Shown here one piece after another: positions 37,014-48,104 of a stretch of 64,000 nucleotides of DNA. The stretch spans positions 62,923,112 through 62,987,111 of the forward strand of contig JALGQZ010000004.1 in NCBI GenBank assembly GCA_023105745.1. Direction: 5' to 3'. Within the stretch, counting starts at the first letter, position 1. The number at the start of each line of letters is the position of its first letter. The notes under the pieces are model-generated. The model saw only the letters and a program-made list of their open reading frames with translations. It did not search any database and was not told where the DNA came from. This DNA comes from Austropuccinia psidii (lineage: Eukaryota; Basidiomycota; Pucciniomycetes; Pucciniales; Sphaerophragmiaceae). A program made the position numbers and the translations under genes.

Positions 37014-37413
37014 AATGTAAGGTGTTGATATGAAAATTGGATTAAAAATGAAGTACTTTTCCTGTCCTCAAAATTTGTATAAGGTGAAAATATGATTAAA
37101 AATGTTAAGAATTAAGATTTTGAAAAGAAAACAGACCAAATTTCTTTTTTCAACTGTATAAGTATAAAAGAAGAATATTATAAAGATCTGTTGTTTTACC
37201 AACAATAAAAATTTATCCAAAAATACTTTACAAGAGATATTTAAGGCAACAAAAAAAATTCTTCTCTAGCAATTTCAATTGAAATTAATTGACAAAAGAG
37301 CTGCAGGAAGTTAATATAAGAAAAGATTCTTTAAAAAAGTTATCAAAGAGAAAACACACCGAAAATTGACCAGAGTGAATCTGGAAACAAAGTGACAAAG
37401 TTAACAGTGATGA

Positions 37414-39438
37414 TGTAAGGTTTGACTATGAAACAATAAGTAAAAATTACTAATTTATTACTTATTGTACTCTGAATGTCCTTATGAATTGAATAAATAA
37501 GATTAAAAATATAATAATAATAAATAATTATTATTATTAAGGCGTAAAATAATTATATTATTAAATAAATATAATAATATAATTTATATTATGAAAGTAT
37601 AATATAATAAATAAATATATTAATATAAAATAATTAATATATTTAAAAAGCTCTTTATTATTGTTACCAACAAATAATAAAGGCGTAAAAAATTGCTTTT
37701 TATTAATAAAAAACAATTAATAACAATAATATTACTAATATTAAAGTTATGAATTAATATAAATACTATTTATATTAATTAGAGAATTATTAAGAGAGTA
37801 ATAATAGAGAAATTATTATAATAAGAGAAAATAACGTACTTTAAACACTTAATATAATAATTTTGAAATATTTTATGCCAAAAAATATAAATACAACCTT
37901 CTCAAATTGTATTTACAACAAAAATAAAGAAAATTACAAATTATTCTGGATTTTTATGTGGAAATGAGTTTTAAGAGAGATTTTTAACAAAAACAATTAA
38001 ATAATTGATTTAATCACGTCAAAATAGATGATTATAACAAGGTGGTCTTTGGTCTTTAATAATATAATAGTTTTATATATAAAGAATAAAGAATTTACCT
38101 TTGATTTAATTGAATTAATGTTTTTGATGCGTCTGAGGGGAAAATAGAGTAAAAAGAGCTCTATTTATAGTAAATACCTCCCTCCTAGAGTCCAACAGGC
38201 TTCTAGTAGACGTGTACTGATCATATCCACTGGAATTGATCAAGATTTTAAGGTTTGATGATGATTACATCATGATCAACCATATTACATCATTATTACA
38301 CCATTATTTAGAGTTATCACTATAACTCTAAGTTTGATGACATCAGAGGCTTGGCAGAACCCCAAATTTTGTGGATTTTATTAGTTCTAATCATAAACTA
38401 ATAGTATTCACCAATTTTATCACTCTTAAGACTGTTAAACTTAAATTAAGGTTACTGTGAGTGATCATAACTGCTCAAATTAAGCTCAAACTTTGATCCT
38501 CAATAACTTTTAGGATTTACACGCTACAGAAATTCAGAGAGTGATTTCTGATAGCCTGGCATAACTTCATTATGCTGCCAAGAGCTTTTCATTACATCAT
38601 CAAAACTCTAATTTTGATGATTTTTCTTGTAACTCATCTTTTCTGTCGAAATTCAATATTTTAAACTTCAAACCTTGATTTCAGGGGGTTATACCCTGAA
38701 TTGAATAATAAAAATTACATCATTCTTCACAAATGAATTAGTAGAATCCAACTGTATACTTTTTTTTAAGTTTGGAACACTTTAACAACAAAGTGGTCAA
38801 CAGCTCTGTTGATTTTTGTCAATATTTCATCATAGGTTTTAACCTTGTTTATAATTTGTAAAATAAAGTTCATATATGTGTTCTTACAGTAATTACGTGG
38901 TAACTTTATTTTTGGTTCATCATTCTATCATGTATAGTTTAGGAGATATTAGCTATGATCCTTGAATATATGCGTTGACCAAAAAAGTGCATATATTCAG
39001 GTTAATTCCTTAAGTATTAACTTTGGAAATTAGCTTATTAATTGTTTTATGTGTGGATATTCGTGGGAAATCCACTGGTACGATTTATTTCACATGTTGT
39101 CTCATTAGTTCTTGAGATAAATAAGGTTTTATGGTTTTTATAAGGTATTATACCTTATAACTCATTAAATATTGACTTTACAGATATGCCATAAAAATGG
39201 TATATGTGTATTTTACCATGGGGAATCCAATGGTATAGTTTATTTTACATGTTGATTCATTGGTTTTTAAGTTAAACCAATTTTTGTACCAATTTATGGT
39301 ATTTTTTGTATATTTAAGTAATTATTTTTAATGTATAATTATTCTAAGTAATTTTAATATAATTATATTAAAGGTATAATTATTCTAAGTCTTTTTTGTG
39401 ACCTTATTGGGTATGTGGTCATATCTCAAAGGCTCACA
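37414..39438 (-). repeat. Element A 3' LTR (left copy)
   Basis: 2025 bp, TGTAAGGTTTGACTATG to CAAAGGCTCACA. It differs from the right copy by scattered substitutions and single-base indels; several are C/T at CpG (for example ACGTGG against ATGTGG), suggesting methylation-linked decay. It carries the CTATTTATAG promoter element at 38161-38170. Confidence 0.93.
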
Positions 39439-39450
39439 TTCCCTACCACC
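39439..39450 (-). other. Element A polypurine tract
   Basis: Minus-strand GGTGGTAGGGAA abuts the 3' LTR boundary at 39438, identical to that of element C. Confidence 0.75.
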
Positions 39451-39556
39451 AAAAAAGATTGTACCACAATCTGATATGTGTGATTAGGGTATCATCCACT
39501 GTCCTACCTCTTCATTAGACTTTAACAGTCCTGAAGCTCAATAATGCTTTATTTTG

Positions 39557-42500
39557 TTATTCTTTAGGTTTTCTTTCATGTCTAAACCTCCTCAGTAGTT
39601 TATCAGCATTTGTTATATCTTTCTCAAGTAGCCATTCATCTTCTTGAGTTGGATTCCTATACCTTACAAGGTATTCTCTTTCTTTTTTGTTCCTTGTCCT
39701 TCTTTCTTTAAGGACTTTTACAATTCTTTTTTCTTCTCCTTCTTCCAAAGGGGGAATTTTAAGTGGGGGTTTATTTCTTAGTGGAAATAATTCCTTGTCA
39801 CTTGAGCTGTAAGGTTTTATAAGACTTACAGGGAAAGTTGGGTGTTTATTCATTAAATCACCTGTAAGTTCCAATTGTACAGCATTGGGTCCATGAAGTG
39901 CTTTTACCATAAATGGTCCTGCAAAGGAATCTTTCAATTTTTTTGGTCCTTTTATATTATTAAAGTTAAGAGTTGATACTAATACCAAATCTCCTACTTT
40001 GAAGTCAGGTGGTTTATGACTTTTGTCCCATCTTTCTTTTGCATATTTGAAAGAGTCTTTCATGCATCTGTTTGCATGGTGTCTTGCTTTATCAAGCATT
40101 ATCTTAAAACTGCTTGCTGTTGGATGTATGTCCACTAAGTCCTTTTTGAGGGTATCATAAGGAAGTCTTGGATTCCAACCTTTCTCTAGCATTGCTGGTG
40201 TTTTGCCAGTAGAAGAATGAATTGATGTCTTATATGCCAGTTCAAGTGCTGGTATTAGTGTACACCAATCATGGGTGAAACCATCAGAATCTTTGAATTC
40301 TAGCCCATAAGCACAGAATCTTCTGATCATGTCCTCTAAGGTCTGTATCATTCTTTCTGCTAAACCATCAGTTTGGGGATGGTAAGCTGTTGAGAATGAT
40401 AGCTTTGTCCCAAATAAGCTATGGAGATTTGTCCATAATGCTGAAGTGAACTTGGGGTCTCTGTCACTTATAATATTTTGGAATAAGCCTGTGTGGCTAA
40501 TGACTTTATTCCATATCATTATGGCTGTATCCATAGCTGTGTCATCTTTATGACATGGTAAGAACATGGGAGTTTTACTGTACCTGTCAACTAACACTAG
40601 ACATGCATTATAGCTCCTGTCTCCTCCTGGAGGTAGTGCTGTTACCCAATCCATGTGAACTATTTCCCATTGGGATTTTGGTTCTTGGATTTGGATCATC
40701 ATTCCAAATTTCTTTCCTGTGGCTCTGTTGGCTTTTTGAAATCTGTCACAGGTTTGGCAGTACTCTGCAACATCTTTCTTCCAATTTGGCCACCAAGAGC
40801 AGGTTTTCACCCTCTCTAGTGTCCTATCTTCTGAGAGATGTCCAGATGCAACACTATCATGACACTCATGTAAAATAGTGTTTATTAGTGTTCTATCTGT
40901 TAAGGCCATAACACATGTGTGTTTTGTTCTATGGTAAAGGATTCCATCAAGGAGGTGGAATCTTCCTTCATCATATGCCTTTTTCCATATTTCATCTAGT
41001 TTTGATGAAAGTGATGGATCTTTGCAGTCTTTCATTAGAAGTTGGCTTAAGATATGGCGGTTTTTGTCTGTCTTATAGCTTTCTTTAACTTGGTTAAAGA
41101 ATTCTGTGCCTATTTCTGTAACACATATTCCTTCTATATGGTGCTCTTCTTGTTGTACCCATGCTGGATTGTCAGGGGTATTTGCTAAAGCCCATCTGCT
41201 AAGACCATCTGCATTTTTATGAATATTTCCAGATTTATGTACAATAGTCATATTTCCTCTATATTCTTGGATAGCAATTTGCCATCTCAGCATATGTCTA
41301 TTTGGAGTCTTCATATTTAATAGTGATTTCACAGCATTACAGTCTGTGATTACATCAAATAATGTGCCATCCAAATAATAATGCAGTTTTTCTAAAGCCC
41401 ACACTAGGCATAAGCATTCCATTTGGCTTGCTCCATACCTTGCTTCTGTTGGCTTTATTTGTCTTGAAATGAAACAAATTGGTCCTTCCACTGGTTTATC
41501 ATTGATAATTTGTGTTTGGTGAAGTGCAGCATCTAATCCTTCTCCACAAGCATCAATGTATAGTTTGAAAGGTAGTTTCCAATCTGGCATTAGAAGAAAT
41601 GGGGCATTTGTTAGTGAATTTTTCAATTCTTCATATGCCTTGACCCTTTCTTCAGTCATTTCATAAACTGTTTGTTGGTCACATAATTTATATAAGGATT
41701 TGGCAATTTTTTCAAAGTCCTTTATATGCTGTCTGTAGTAACCAGCAAATCCTAAAAATGATTGCATTTCTTTTTTGGTTTGAGGCATTGGTTTGAGTAG
41801 TACTGCTGCTACTTTATTTTTGTCTATGCCTAGACTAAGTCCAGATACAACATGTCCTAGTGCTTTTAATTCACTATATGCAAAATGACACTTTTTCAAG
41901 GAAATTTTCATATTCACTTGGACTATTTTTTGTAGTACCCTTTCTAGTCTTGTAAGGTGATTTTCCCAAGTTTCTGAGCAAACTATGATATCATCAATAT
42001 AGATAATTAACCATCCTTCTGATAATTCTTCAGGGAATATGGTATTCATCATTCTTTGATAATGGGAAGGTGCATTTTTTATCCCAAATGGCATTCTTAA
42101 GTATTCAAAAATTCCACAATGGACTATTATCCTTAGTAGTTTCTTGGCATTGTCTGTTAAGACGTTTTGATGAAAACCCTTAAGAGCATCCATAGCTGTG
42201 ATGAACTTAGCTTGTGACAATTGGGTCAATGTCTCATGGATTCTAGGTATTGGATATCTGTCTGGAATGGTATAGGTGTTCAGGGCTCTGAAGTCTCCTA
42301 CCATCCTTGATTTTCCATTATGCCAAGTTATAATGACAGGTGTAGTAACTTCTACTTGTTCATTATGTCCAACCTTTCTTAATGCTCCAAGGTCTATTAA
42401 TTCTTTAATGTGCACCTCTAAGGCTTCTCTAGCCCTTGGACTGGCTGGATAATCAGGTCTTCTTAATAAAGGTGGGTAAGGTTTTTCTACATTAAGAATT

Positions 42501-45355
42501 ATATCCACTTCATGTCCAATTATGGCACCTAGTGGCTCTTTGTCAGTTGCAAAGGCATTTTTATACTTAAGTAAGAGGTCAATCAATTGTTCTTTCATTT
42601 TTTCTGTTAATTCTTGATTGAATTCTGCCTCTTTAAGTTGTTCAGATATAAAAAGTTCCTTTTCTGGAATTTTTTCTTCCTTCTTAATAACTGTGATTTG
42701 TTTTTTGTTATTTAAGAAGCCAAACTTTTGTCTTTTGTTATCTCCTATGGTAAAATATCTATCTTTTTGGTTGGAGATATCTATACCATAGATTGATAAG
42801 TAGTCATTCCCAAGTATTAAATGATTACTAGTACAGTTGTCCATTACTACAAACTCTACTTTAATTCTGACACATTGTGTGGGATGAGGAAAAATTAGTG
42901 TTAAATCAATTATTCCAAGGGGCTTCATGCTCTCACTTGCACTACTAAATTTGACACCTTGTATTGGCATAAGTTTTTCTTGCCAGTTTGGGACAATGTT
43001 GTTTAAATAACTTTTGCCAACACAAGTGCAATATGCTCCTGTATCCAAGTTAACTTTTCCTTCTTGGTTATCAACCATAACAATACTTATACTTGATTTT
43101 CCAGCTGTATATCCCATTCCTCTTGCAGGCTTGGTTCTATACATTTTGGCATCTTGTATATTTGTCAGGTTTGTGTCAGATGTTCCAAATTGTGGTAAGT
43201 TTGAATTAACATCCAGTACTTCATAAATTATATCAATATTATTAATTTTTGCATTAATTATATTGATTTCATCACTTTCAGAGCTTTCTGACTCTTCTGT
43301 CTCTTTTTCAGAGTCAGATTCCTCTTCTTTGTCATTGTGGTTTTCTGTTTCCACAATTTCATTAATCTTTTCTTTTTTAAGGCAATTATTGGCTAAGTGT
43401 CCAATACCTCCACATTTATGGCATTTTCTTTGCTCATTATTGTTGGATGTATTGGGCTTAAAGGATTCTTTTGATTTATCTTTTTTGATAAATGGTTTAT
43501 TTGGGCTTTTAATGTCCAATATTTTCCAAGTCCTGCCAATTTTTGTTCTTGTTACTATATCTTCTAGTGCATTTATATACTCTTCTGTGGAGCATGGTTC
43601 TATACATCTGCTTCTTAGGGCATGTTCTAGTTCCCCTCCACATTTTTTAAGTATTTTCATGTGCACCATCTTTTGTGACATTTCTGGGTACAGTTCATTA
43701 AGCCTTTCAACTTGTTTCAAGAACCAAGTTAAAGGCTTGTCTTTCTCTGGGTCAAAGAAAGAGTTTTCAAATGCATTTTCTATCTTAAACCTCCAGGCAT
43801 CATTTGCCCACTTGGTGATTATTTCTTGTTTCCACCAAGACCAGGTATTTTTACCATTTGTTTGTCTTATGCCATAATACCATCTTTTTGCAGATTTCTC
43901 AAACAATGAATGTAATCTTGCAGTGATTAATTCATCTGGTATGGCATAGTCTTCTTGTAACATGTCAATTTTTTTAATAAATGACATGTGGTCATATTCA
44001 CCTTCTCCTGTGAATGTTGGCCATTCCTTCAATTGAGGTGCTTCCTTCATTAAGACTTGGTTATTATCTTGGTGATTCAAGTCTGTTATGAAAGGATTTG
44101 ATAATTCCTCTTTTGTTTTAACAGGGCTTCTTATATGAGAAAATGGAATTGATAACTTTGGCATATTTAAATTAGCCTCATTAATTTTATCCATTTTTTC
44201 AGTAATAAGCCTTATTTCACTTTGAATATCATCTTTCAGATGCATTCTTGCTTCATCACTTTTTCCCACATGGTCCAAAAGTAATTTTTGGTGTGATGAA
44301 GTCTTTTCTTCAAATTTTTCTACAGAAATACTTAATTTATTTAATTTTTCTGTAAGATTGTCAATACTCACATCATAATTGATTGTCAAAGTCTTGTCTT
44401 TGATATCTTTTATGTATTTATACAATTCTTGTTGTCCTTGTATTAATTTTTGAGTATTGTCAATTAAATTCTTTGGTTTATTATTTTCAACAATAAACTT
44501 AATGTTGTCAATTTCTTTCTTGTTTTGCACAACAATTTTTGTTAAAGAAGATAAATTGTTATTTATTTCTTGTAGTGATAATAAACTATCTTTAATTTCT
44601 TTTAGAGGTAATATACTATTTTTAATTTCTGTTAAAGTATTTACAACATCTTTGGACAAGGTTATTTCTTTGGGAAATGAGGTTGTCTCATTCTTTGCTC
44701 CTCCTTGTCCTTGAATTCCATCAAGGTTCTGGCCATGTTGAAAACATTGTCCATGGCATCCTTTTGGATTCTTGGGATCCTGTAGCTTGGGGAATATGGT
44801 TTCCTCCAATGCTTTTTCTTGTTCTTCTTCCCTTCTTGGGGAAGTGGGCTGGCTTGAGGCTTGCTGGTAGAAGCTACTGGGGCTTCTTCCTTGGTTGCCT
44901 CCCTCTTTTTGGCGTGGTAATCCTTGATTTTTTTGATTTGAGGTTTGGATGACAGTGGATTCTATCCATTGGAGTATTTCACTATCTCCTCCTCTTTGAG
45001 GAACTTTTTCAGGATGTGCCAGGAGTTCATCACTCCTTGGTGTATTTGAGGCAGCATTTCCCAATCTTTGTCCTTGTACACTGTGTAATACTGCTTGTAC
45101 TGGCTCATGTAGATGTCTATTTGAGCCATCTGAATGTGATTTGTACCTATTTGAGTTACTCATACTTAGCTCCAATTCAGGTTCAGATATCATGGGCGTT
45201 TCTGGGACTTGCCTTTGGGATAAGGCACTTCCTTGTGTGGATTCTGTTCCACTGGGGATATTGCCCTTTCTTTTCCCTTTTGAGGGATCAGTTCTACCTC
45301 TGAGTCCAGCTCCATCTGATTGGATGGAGTATTGGGAACCTCTTCTGGTAGTCAT
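39557..45355 (-). CDS. Element A gag-pol polyprotein (ORF2, with misframed N-terminus)
   Basis: A 1932-codon open frame. From about residue 227 on it is the element's ORF2. It has a coiled coil (about 230-400), gag core [16 protein letters not shown] (about 440-610) and CCHC zinc knuckle C645-C648-H653-C658. The aspartic protease has D771-T-G. The RT has [20 protein letters not shown] and YIDD at 1119-1122. RNase H has [18 protein letters not shown] and NADGLSR. Integrase has HHCC fingers and the catalytic triad D1569, D1631, E1667 (35 residues between the last two). A C-terminal chromodomain-like segment (about 1877-1925) may tether the integrase to chromatin. The first roughly 50 residues match the ORF1 start of element C (YSIQS), but the next 170 read ORF1 DNA out of frame. 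The natural ORF2 start is therefore probably the -1 frameshift site at 44671-44677, not ATG 45355. Confidence 0.9.
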   Translation of the reverse strand: MTTRRGSQYSIQSDGAGLRGRTDPSKGKRKGNIPSGTESTQGSALSQRQVPETPMISEPELELSMSNSNRYKSHSDGSNRHLHEPVQAVLHSVQGQRLGNAASNTPRSDELLAHPEKVPQRGGDSEILQWIESTVIQTSNQKNQGLPRQKEGGNQGRSPSSFYQQASSQPTSPRREEEQEKALEETIFPKLQDPKNPKGCHGQCFQHGQNLDGIQGQGGAKNETTSFPKEITLSKDVVNTLTEIKNSILPLKEIKDSLLSLQEINNNLSSLTKIVVQNKKEIDNIKFIVENNKPKNLIDNTQKLIQGQQELYKYIKDIKDKTLTINYDVSIDNLTEKLNKLSISVEKFEEKTSSHQKLLLDHVGKSDEARMHLKDDIQSEIRLITEKMDKINEANLNMPKLSIPFSHIRSPVKTKEELSNPFITDLNHQDNNQVLMKEAPQLKEWPTFTGEGEYDHMSFIKKIDMLQEDYAIPDELITARLHSLFEKSAKRWYYGIRQTNGKNTWSWWKQEIITKWANDAWRFKIENAFENSFFDPEKDKPLTWFLKQVERLNELYPEMSQKMVHMKILKKCGGELEHALRSRCIEPCSTEEYINALEDIVTRTKIGRTWKILDIKSPNKPFIKKDKSKESFKPNTSNNNEQRKCHKCGGIGHLANNCLKKEKINEIVETENHNDKEEESDSEKETEESESSESDEINIINAKINNIDIIYEVLDVNSNLPQFGTSDTNLTNIQDAKMYRTKPARGMGYTAGKSSISIVMVDNQEGKVNLDTGAYCTCVGKSYLNNIVPNWQEKLMPIQGVKFSSASESMKPLGIIDLTLIFPHPTQCVRIKVEFVVMDNCTSNHLILGNDYLSIYGIDISNQKDRYFTIGDNKRQKFGFLNNKKQITVIKKEEKIPEKELFISEQLKEAEFNQELTEKMKEQLIDLLLKYKNAFATDKEPLGAIIGHEVDIILNVEKPYPPLLRRPDYPASPRAREALEVHIKELIDLGALRKVGHNEQVEVTTPVIITWHNGKSRMVGDFRALNTYTIPDRYPIPRIHETLTQLSQAKFITAMDALKGFHQNVLTDNAKKLLRIIVHCGIFEYLRMPFGIKNAPSHYQRMMNTIFPEELSEGWLIIYIDDIIVCSETWENHLTRLERVLQKIVQVNMKISLKKCHFAYSELKALGHVVSGLSLGIDKNKVAAVLLKPMPQTKKEMQSFLGFAGYYRQHIKDFEKIAKSLYKLCDQQTVYEMTEERVKAYEELKNSLTNAPFLLMPDWKLPFKLYIDACGEGLDAALHQTQIINDKPVEGPICFISRQIKPTEARYGASQMECLCLVWALEKLHYYLDGTLFDVITDCNAVKSLLNMKTPNRHMLRWQIAIQEYRGNMTIVHKSGNIHKNADGLSRWALANTPDNPAWVQQEEHHIEGICVTEIGTEFFNQVKESYKTDKNRHILSQLLMKDCKDPSLSSKLDEIWKKAYDEGRFHLLDGILYHRTKHTCVMALTDRTLINTILHECHDSVASGHLSEDRTLERVKTCSWWPNWKKDVAEYCQTCDRFQKANRATGKKFGMMIQIQEPKSQWEIVHMDWVTALPPGGDRSYNACLVLVDRYSKTPMFLPCHKDDTAMDTAIMIWNKVISHTGLFQNIISDRDPKFTSALWTNLHSLFGTKLSFSTAYHPQTDGLAERMIQTLEDMIRRFCAYGLEFKDSDGFTHDWCTLIPALELAYKTSIHSSTGKTPAMLEKGWNPRLPYDTLKKDLVDIHPTASSFKIMLDKARHHANRCMKDSFKYAKERWDKSHKPPDFKVGDLVLVSTLNFNNIKGPKKLKDSFAGPFMVKALHGPNAVQLELTGDLMNKHPTFPVSLIKPYSSSDKELFPLRNKPPLKIPPLEEGEEKRIVKVLKERRTRNKKEREYLVRYRNPTQEDEWLLEKDITNADKLLRRFRHERKPKE
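44662..45159 (-). pseudogene. Element A ORF1 in the +1 frame, damaged
   Basis: Read one base later than the long polyprotein frame, this DNA encodes the ORF1 conserved in element [13 protein letters not shown], then DWEMLP...[11 protein letters not shown], a basic Lys/Pro/Gln linker, and YRIP...[15 protein letters not shown], ending at TAA 44662-44664. Two lesions separate it from the ATG at 45355. One is a one-base indel near 45165-45195. The other is a TAG at 44962-44964, where element C has Trp. The protein-level match to element C in this frame, and its absence in the long frame, shows which frame was selected. Confidence 0.7.
44671..44677 (-). promoter_or_regulatory. Candidate -1 ribosomal frameshift heptamer (TTTCCCA)
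   Basis: In the ORF1 frame the minus strand reads CAT TTC CCA AAG AAA TAA. The heptamer T-TTC-CCA has the X-XXY-YYZ form used for -1 slippage. After slipping, reading continues TTT CCC AAA GAA ATA directly into ORF2. It lies three codons before the ORF1 stop. Element C has TTTCCTA at the aligned position (28323-28329), with the same -1 relation. A downstream pseudoknot was not evaluated. Confidence 0.55.
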
Positions 45356-45580
45356 AATTTAAGAAAATAAGAAATAAAAGTATTTTAGGATAAAAATTCT
45401 TTTTATGGCAATTATAAAAGAGGTGCTCACCTTCAGAGTCTTGAATGGTGGGTCCTGGAAAGTCTAATTTCTTGGCTTTCTTTCTTTTGGTGATAACTGG
45501 TGTTGGAGAACTTTGACAAGTTTCTTCCACAAATCTCTCAACAGTAGCTTGGTTGTCTTCTGTTGGGTTATCTTCAAACA
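45294..45580 (-). other. Element A leader open frame overlapping the ORF1 start
   Basis: It starts at a splice-acceptor consensus (TTTTTTAG|TGTTTG, AG at 45581-45582). The frame NTG-TTT-GAA-GAT is open for about 95 codons, and the exon-like first half contains no ATG. The frame ends at 45294, about 60 bases past the polyprotein ATG at 45355. The first 50 codons are Glu/Thr/Lys rich (EDNPTEDNQ..., KRKKAKK). It occupies the same position as the leaders of B and C. Confidence 0.4.
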
Positions 45581-46044
45581 CTAAAAAAGACAAATAAATA
45601 TAAGTCTTTTTATAAGAAGTGTTATTTTTGGTAAAATATGGCAATTTTCCACGCAGAAATTGCTTTAATATCTTTAATGAATAAAGAAATGAATAAAAAT
45701 GAACAAAAATAACTTTTTTTATTGTTTTTTAATATTTTTTATATTTTTTTATTTTTAAGGAATAAAATGAAAATTAATATGATTCTTTATAAAATTAAAT
45801 TATAATGAAAATTATTTTTAATTTATATAATATCTTTTTTAATCACTAGAGTCACTCAAAGAAAGTTCTTGCAAGTCTAAGGATGTGAAAAACCACGTGT
45901 AAGACAGTACAATTGCTTTCCAAATGCCTCAATAGCTTTCAAAATTAATGAAATATAAAATTATTATATAATTTTATGATTATAAATATAATTTATTATT
46001 GGATAAACCCAATTAGAATCTTTTTAAAGGTCTTTTAAGTAAAT

Positions 46045-46062
46045 ATCACGGCCAGGCCCCCA
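46045..46062 (-). other. Element A primer-binding site, tRNA-Pro-like
   Basis: Minus-strand TGGGGGCCTGGCCGTGAT, 2 nt inside the right LTR, identical to the element C site. It shows that the right LTR is the 5' LTR. Confidence 0.7.
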
Positions 46063-46064
46063 AA

Positions 46065-48090
46065 TGTAAGGTTTGACTATGAAACAATAAGTAAAAATTA
46101 CTAATTTATTACTTATTGTACTCTGAATGTCCTTATGAATTGAATAAATAAGATTAAAAATATAATAATAATAAATAATTATTATTATTAAGGCGTAAAA
46201 TAATTATATTATTAAATAAATATAATAATATAATTTATATTATGAAAGTATAATATAATAAATAAATATATTAATATAAAATAATTAATATATTTAAAAA
46301 GCTCTTTATTATTGTTACCAACAAATAATAAAGGCGTAAAAAATTGCTTTTTATTAATAAAAAACAATTAATAACAATAATATTACTAATATTAAAGTTA
46401 TGAATTAATATAAATACTATTTATATTAATTAGAGAATTATTAAGAGAGTAATAATAGAGAAATTATTATAATAAGAGAAAATAACCTACTTTTAACACT
46501 TAATATAATAATTTTGAAATATTTTACGCCAAAAAATATAAATAAAACCTTCTCAAATTGTATTTACAATAAAAATAAAGAAAATTACAAATTATTCTGG
46601 ATTTTTACGTGGAAATGAGTTTTAAGAGAGATTTTTAACAAAAACAATTAAATAAATGATTTAATCACGTCAAAATAGATGATTATAATAAGGTGGTCTT
46701 TGGTCTTTAATAATATAATAGCTTTATATATAAAGAATAAAGAATTTACCTTTGATTTAATTGATTTAATGTTTTTGATGCGTCTGAGGGGAAAATAGAG
46801 TAAAAGGAGCTCTATTTATAGTAAATACCTCCCTCCTAGAGTCCAACAGGCTTCTAGTAGACGTGTACTGATCATATCCACTGGAATTGATCAAGATTTT
46901 AAGGTTTGATGATGATTACATCATGATCAAACCATATTACATCATTATTACACCATTATTTAGAGTTATCACTATAACTCTAAGTTTGATGACATCAGAG
47001 GCTTGGCAGAACCCCAAATTTTGTGGATTTTATTAGTTTTAATCATAAACTAATAGTATTCACCAATTTTATCACTCTTAAGACTGTTAAACTTAAATTA
47101 AGGTTACTGTGAGTGATCATAACTGCTCAAATTAAGCTCAAACTTTGATCCTCAATAACTTTTAAGATTTACACGCTACAGAAATTCAGAGAGTGAATTC
47201 TGATAGCCTGGAATATTCTTATTATGCTGCCAAGAGCTTTTCATTACATCATCAAAACTCTAATTTTGATGATTTTTCTTGTAACTCATCTTTTCTGTCG
47301 AAATTCAATATTTTAAACTTCAAACCTTGATTTCAGGGGGTTATACCCTGAATTTAATAATAAAAATTACATCATTCTTCACGAATGAACTAGTAGAATC
47401 CAAATGTATACTTTTTTTTAAGTTTGGAACACTTTTACAACAAAGTGGTCAACAGCTCTGTTGATTTTTGTCAATATTTCATCATAGGTTTTAACCTTGT
47501 TTATAATTTGTAAAATAAAGTTCATATATGTGCTCTTACAGTAATTACGTGGTAACTTTATTTTTGATTCATCATTCTATCATGTATAGTTTAGGAGATA
47601 TTAGCTATGATCCTTGAATATATGCGTTGACCAAAAAAGTGCATATATTCAGGTTAATTCCTTAAGTATTAACTTTGGAAATTAGCTTATTAATTGTTTT
47701 ATGTGTGGAATTTCGTGGGGAATCCACTGGTACAATTTATTTCACATGTTGTCTCATTAGTTCTTGAGATAAATAAGGTTTTATGGTTTTTATAAGGTAT
47801 TATACCTTATAACTCATTAAATATTGACTTTACAGATATGCCATAAAAATGGTATATGTGTATTTTACCATGGGGAATCCAATGGTATAGTTTATTTTAC
47901 ATGTTGATTCATTGGTTTTTAAGTTAAACCAATTTTTGTACCAATTTATGGTATTTTTTGTATATTTAAGTAATTATTTTTAATGTATAATTATTCTAAG
48001 TAATTTTAATATAATTATATTAAAGGTATAATTATTCTAAGTCTTTTTTGTGACCTTATTGGGTATGTGGTCATATCTCAAAGGCTCACA
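46065..48090 (-). repeat. Element A 5' LTR (right copy)
   Basis: 2026 bp with the same termini as 37414-39438 and about 98-99% identity by eye. In element sense it contains the TATA box (46811-46820), an ATG-free stretch CCCCTCAGACGCATC..., and a possible splice donor CAAAG|GTAAAT with GT at 46748-46749. Confidence 0.93.
46811..46820 (-). promoter_or_regulatory. LTR promoter, TATA box CTATAAATAG
   Basis: Minus-strand CTATAAATAG followed by AGCTC and a pyrimidine-rich tract. The same element occurs in the left LTR (38161-38170) and in solo LTRs A' and A''. Transcription would start about 30 nt downstream, near 46785, leaving a short ATG-free exon before the donor at 46749. The start site is inferred. 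Confidence 0.55.
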
Positions 48091-48104
48091 GATGAAAGAT
48101 GCTT

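Larger units (their letters stand above)
37414..48090 (-). mobile_element. Gypsy element A, full length, youngest large insertion
   Basis: A 10,677-bp LTR retrotransposon on the minus strand. It has two 2.0-kb LTRs, primer-binding site (46045-46062), ORF1, an uninterrupted gag-pol ORF2 and a polypurine tract. A perfect target-site duplication GATGA lies at 37409-37413 and 48091-48095. The LTRs differ at roughly 30 of about 2025 positions by eye, so the insertion is recent relative to elements B and C. ORF2 has every catalytic residue I could check. ORF1 is damaged (see 44662-45159). Confidence 0.96.

Noticed and set aside
37016..37413. A separate short LTR fragment at 37016 belonging to element A
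   Set aside because: It matches the start of the element B LTR, has the element B primer site beside it, and resumes after the insertions at 48096 and 50032.
40555..45362. Several plus-strand open frames of 70-204 codons across element A
   Set aside because: They are antisense to the conserved ORF2 domains and carry no family features.
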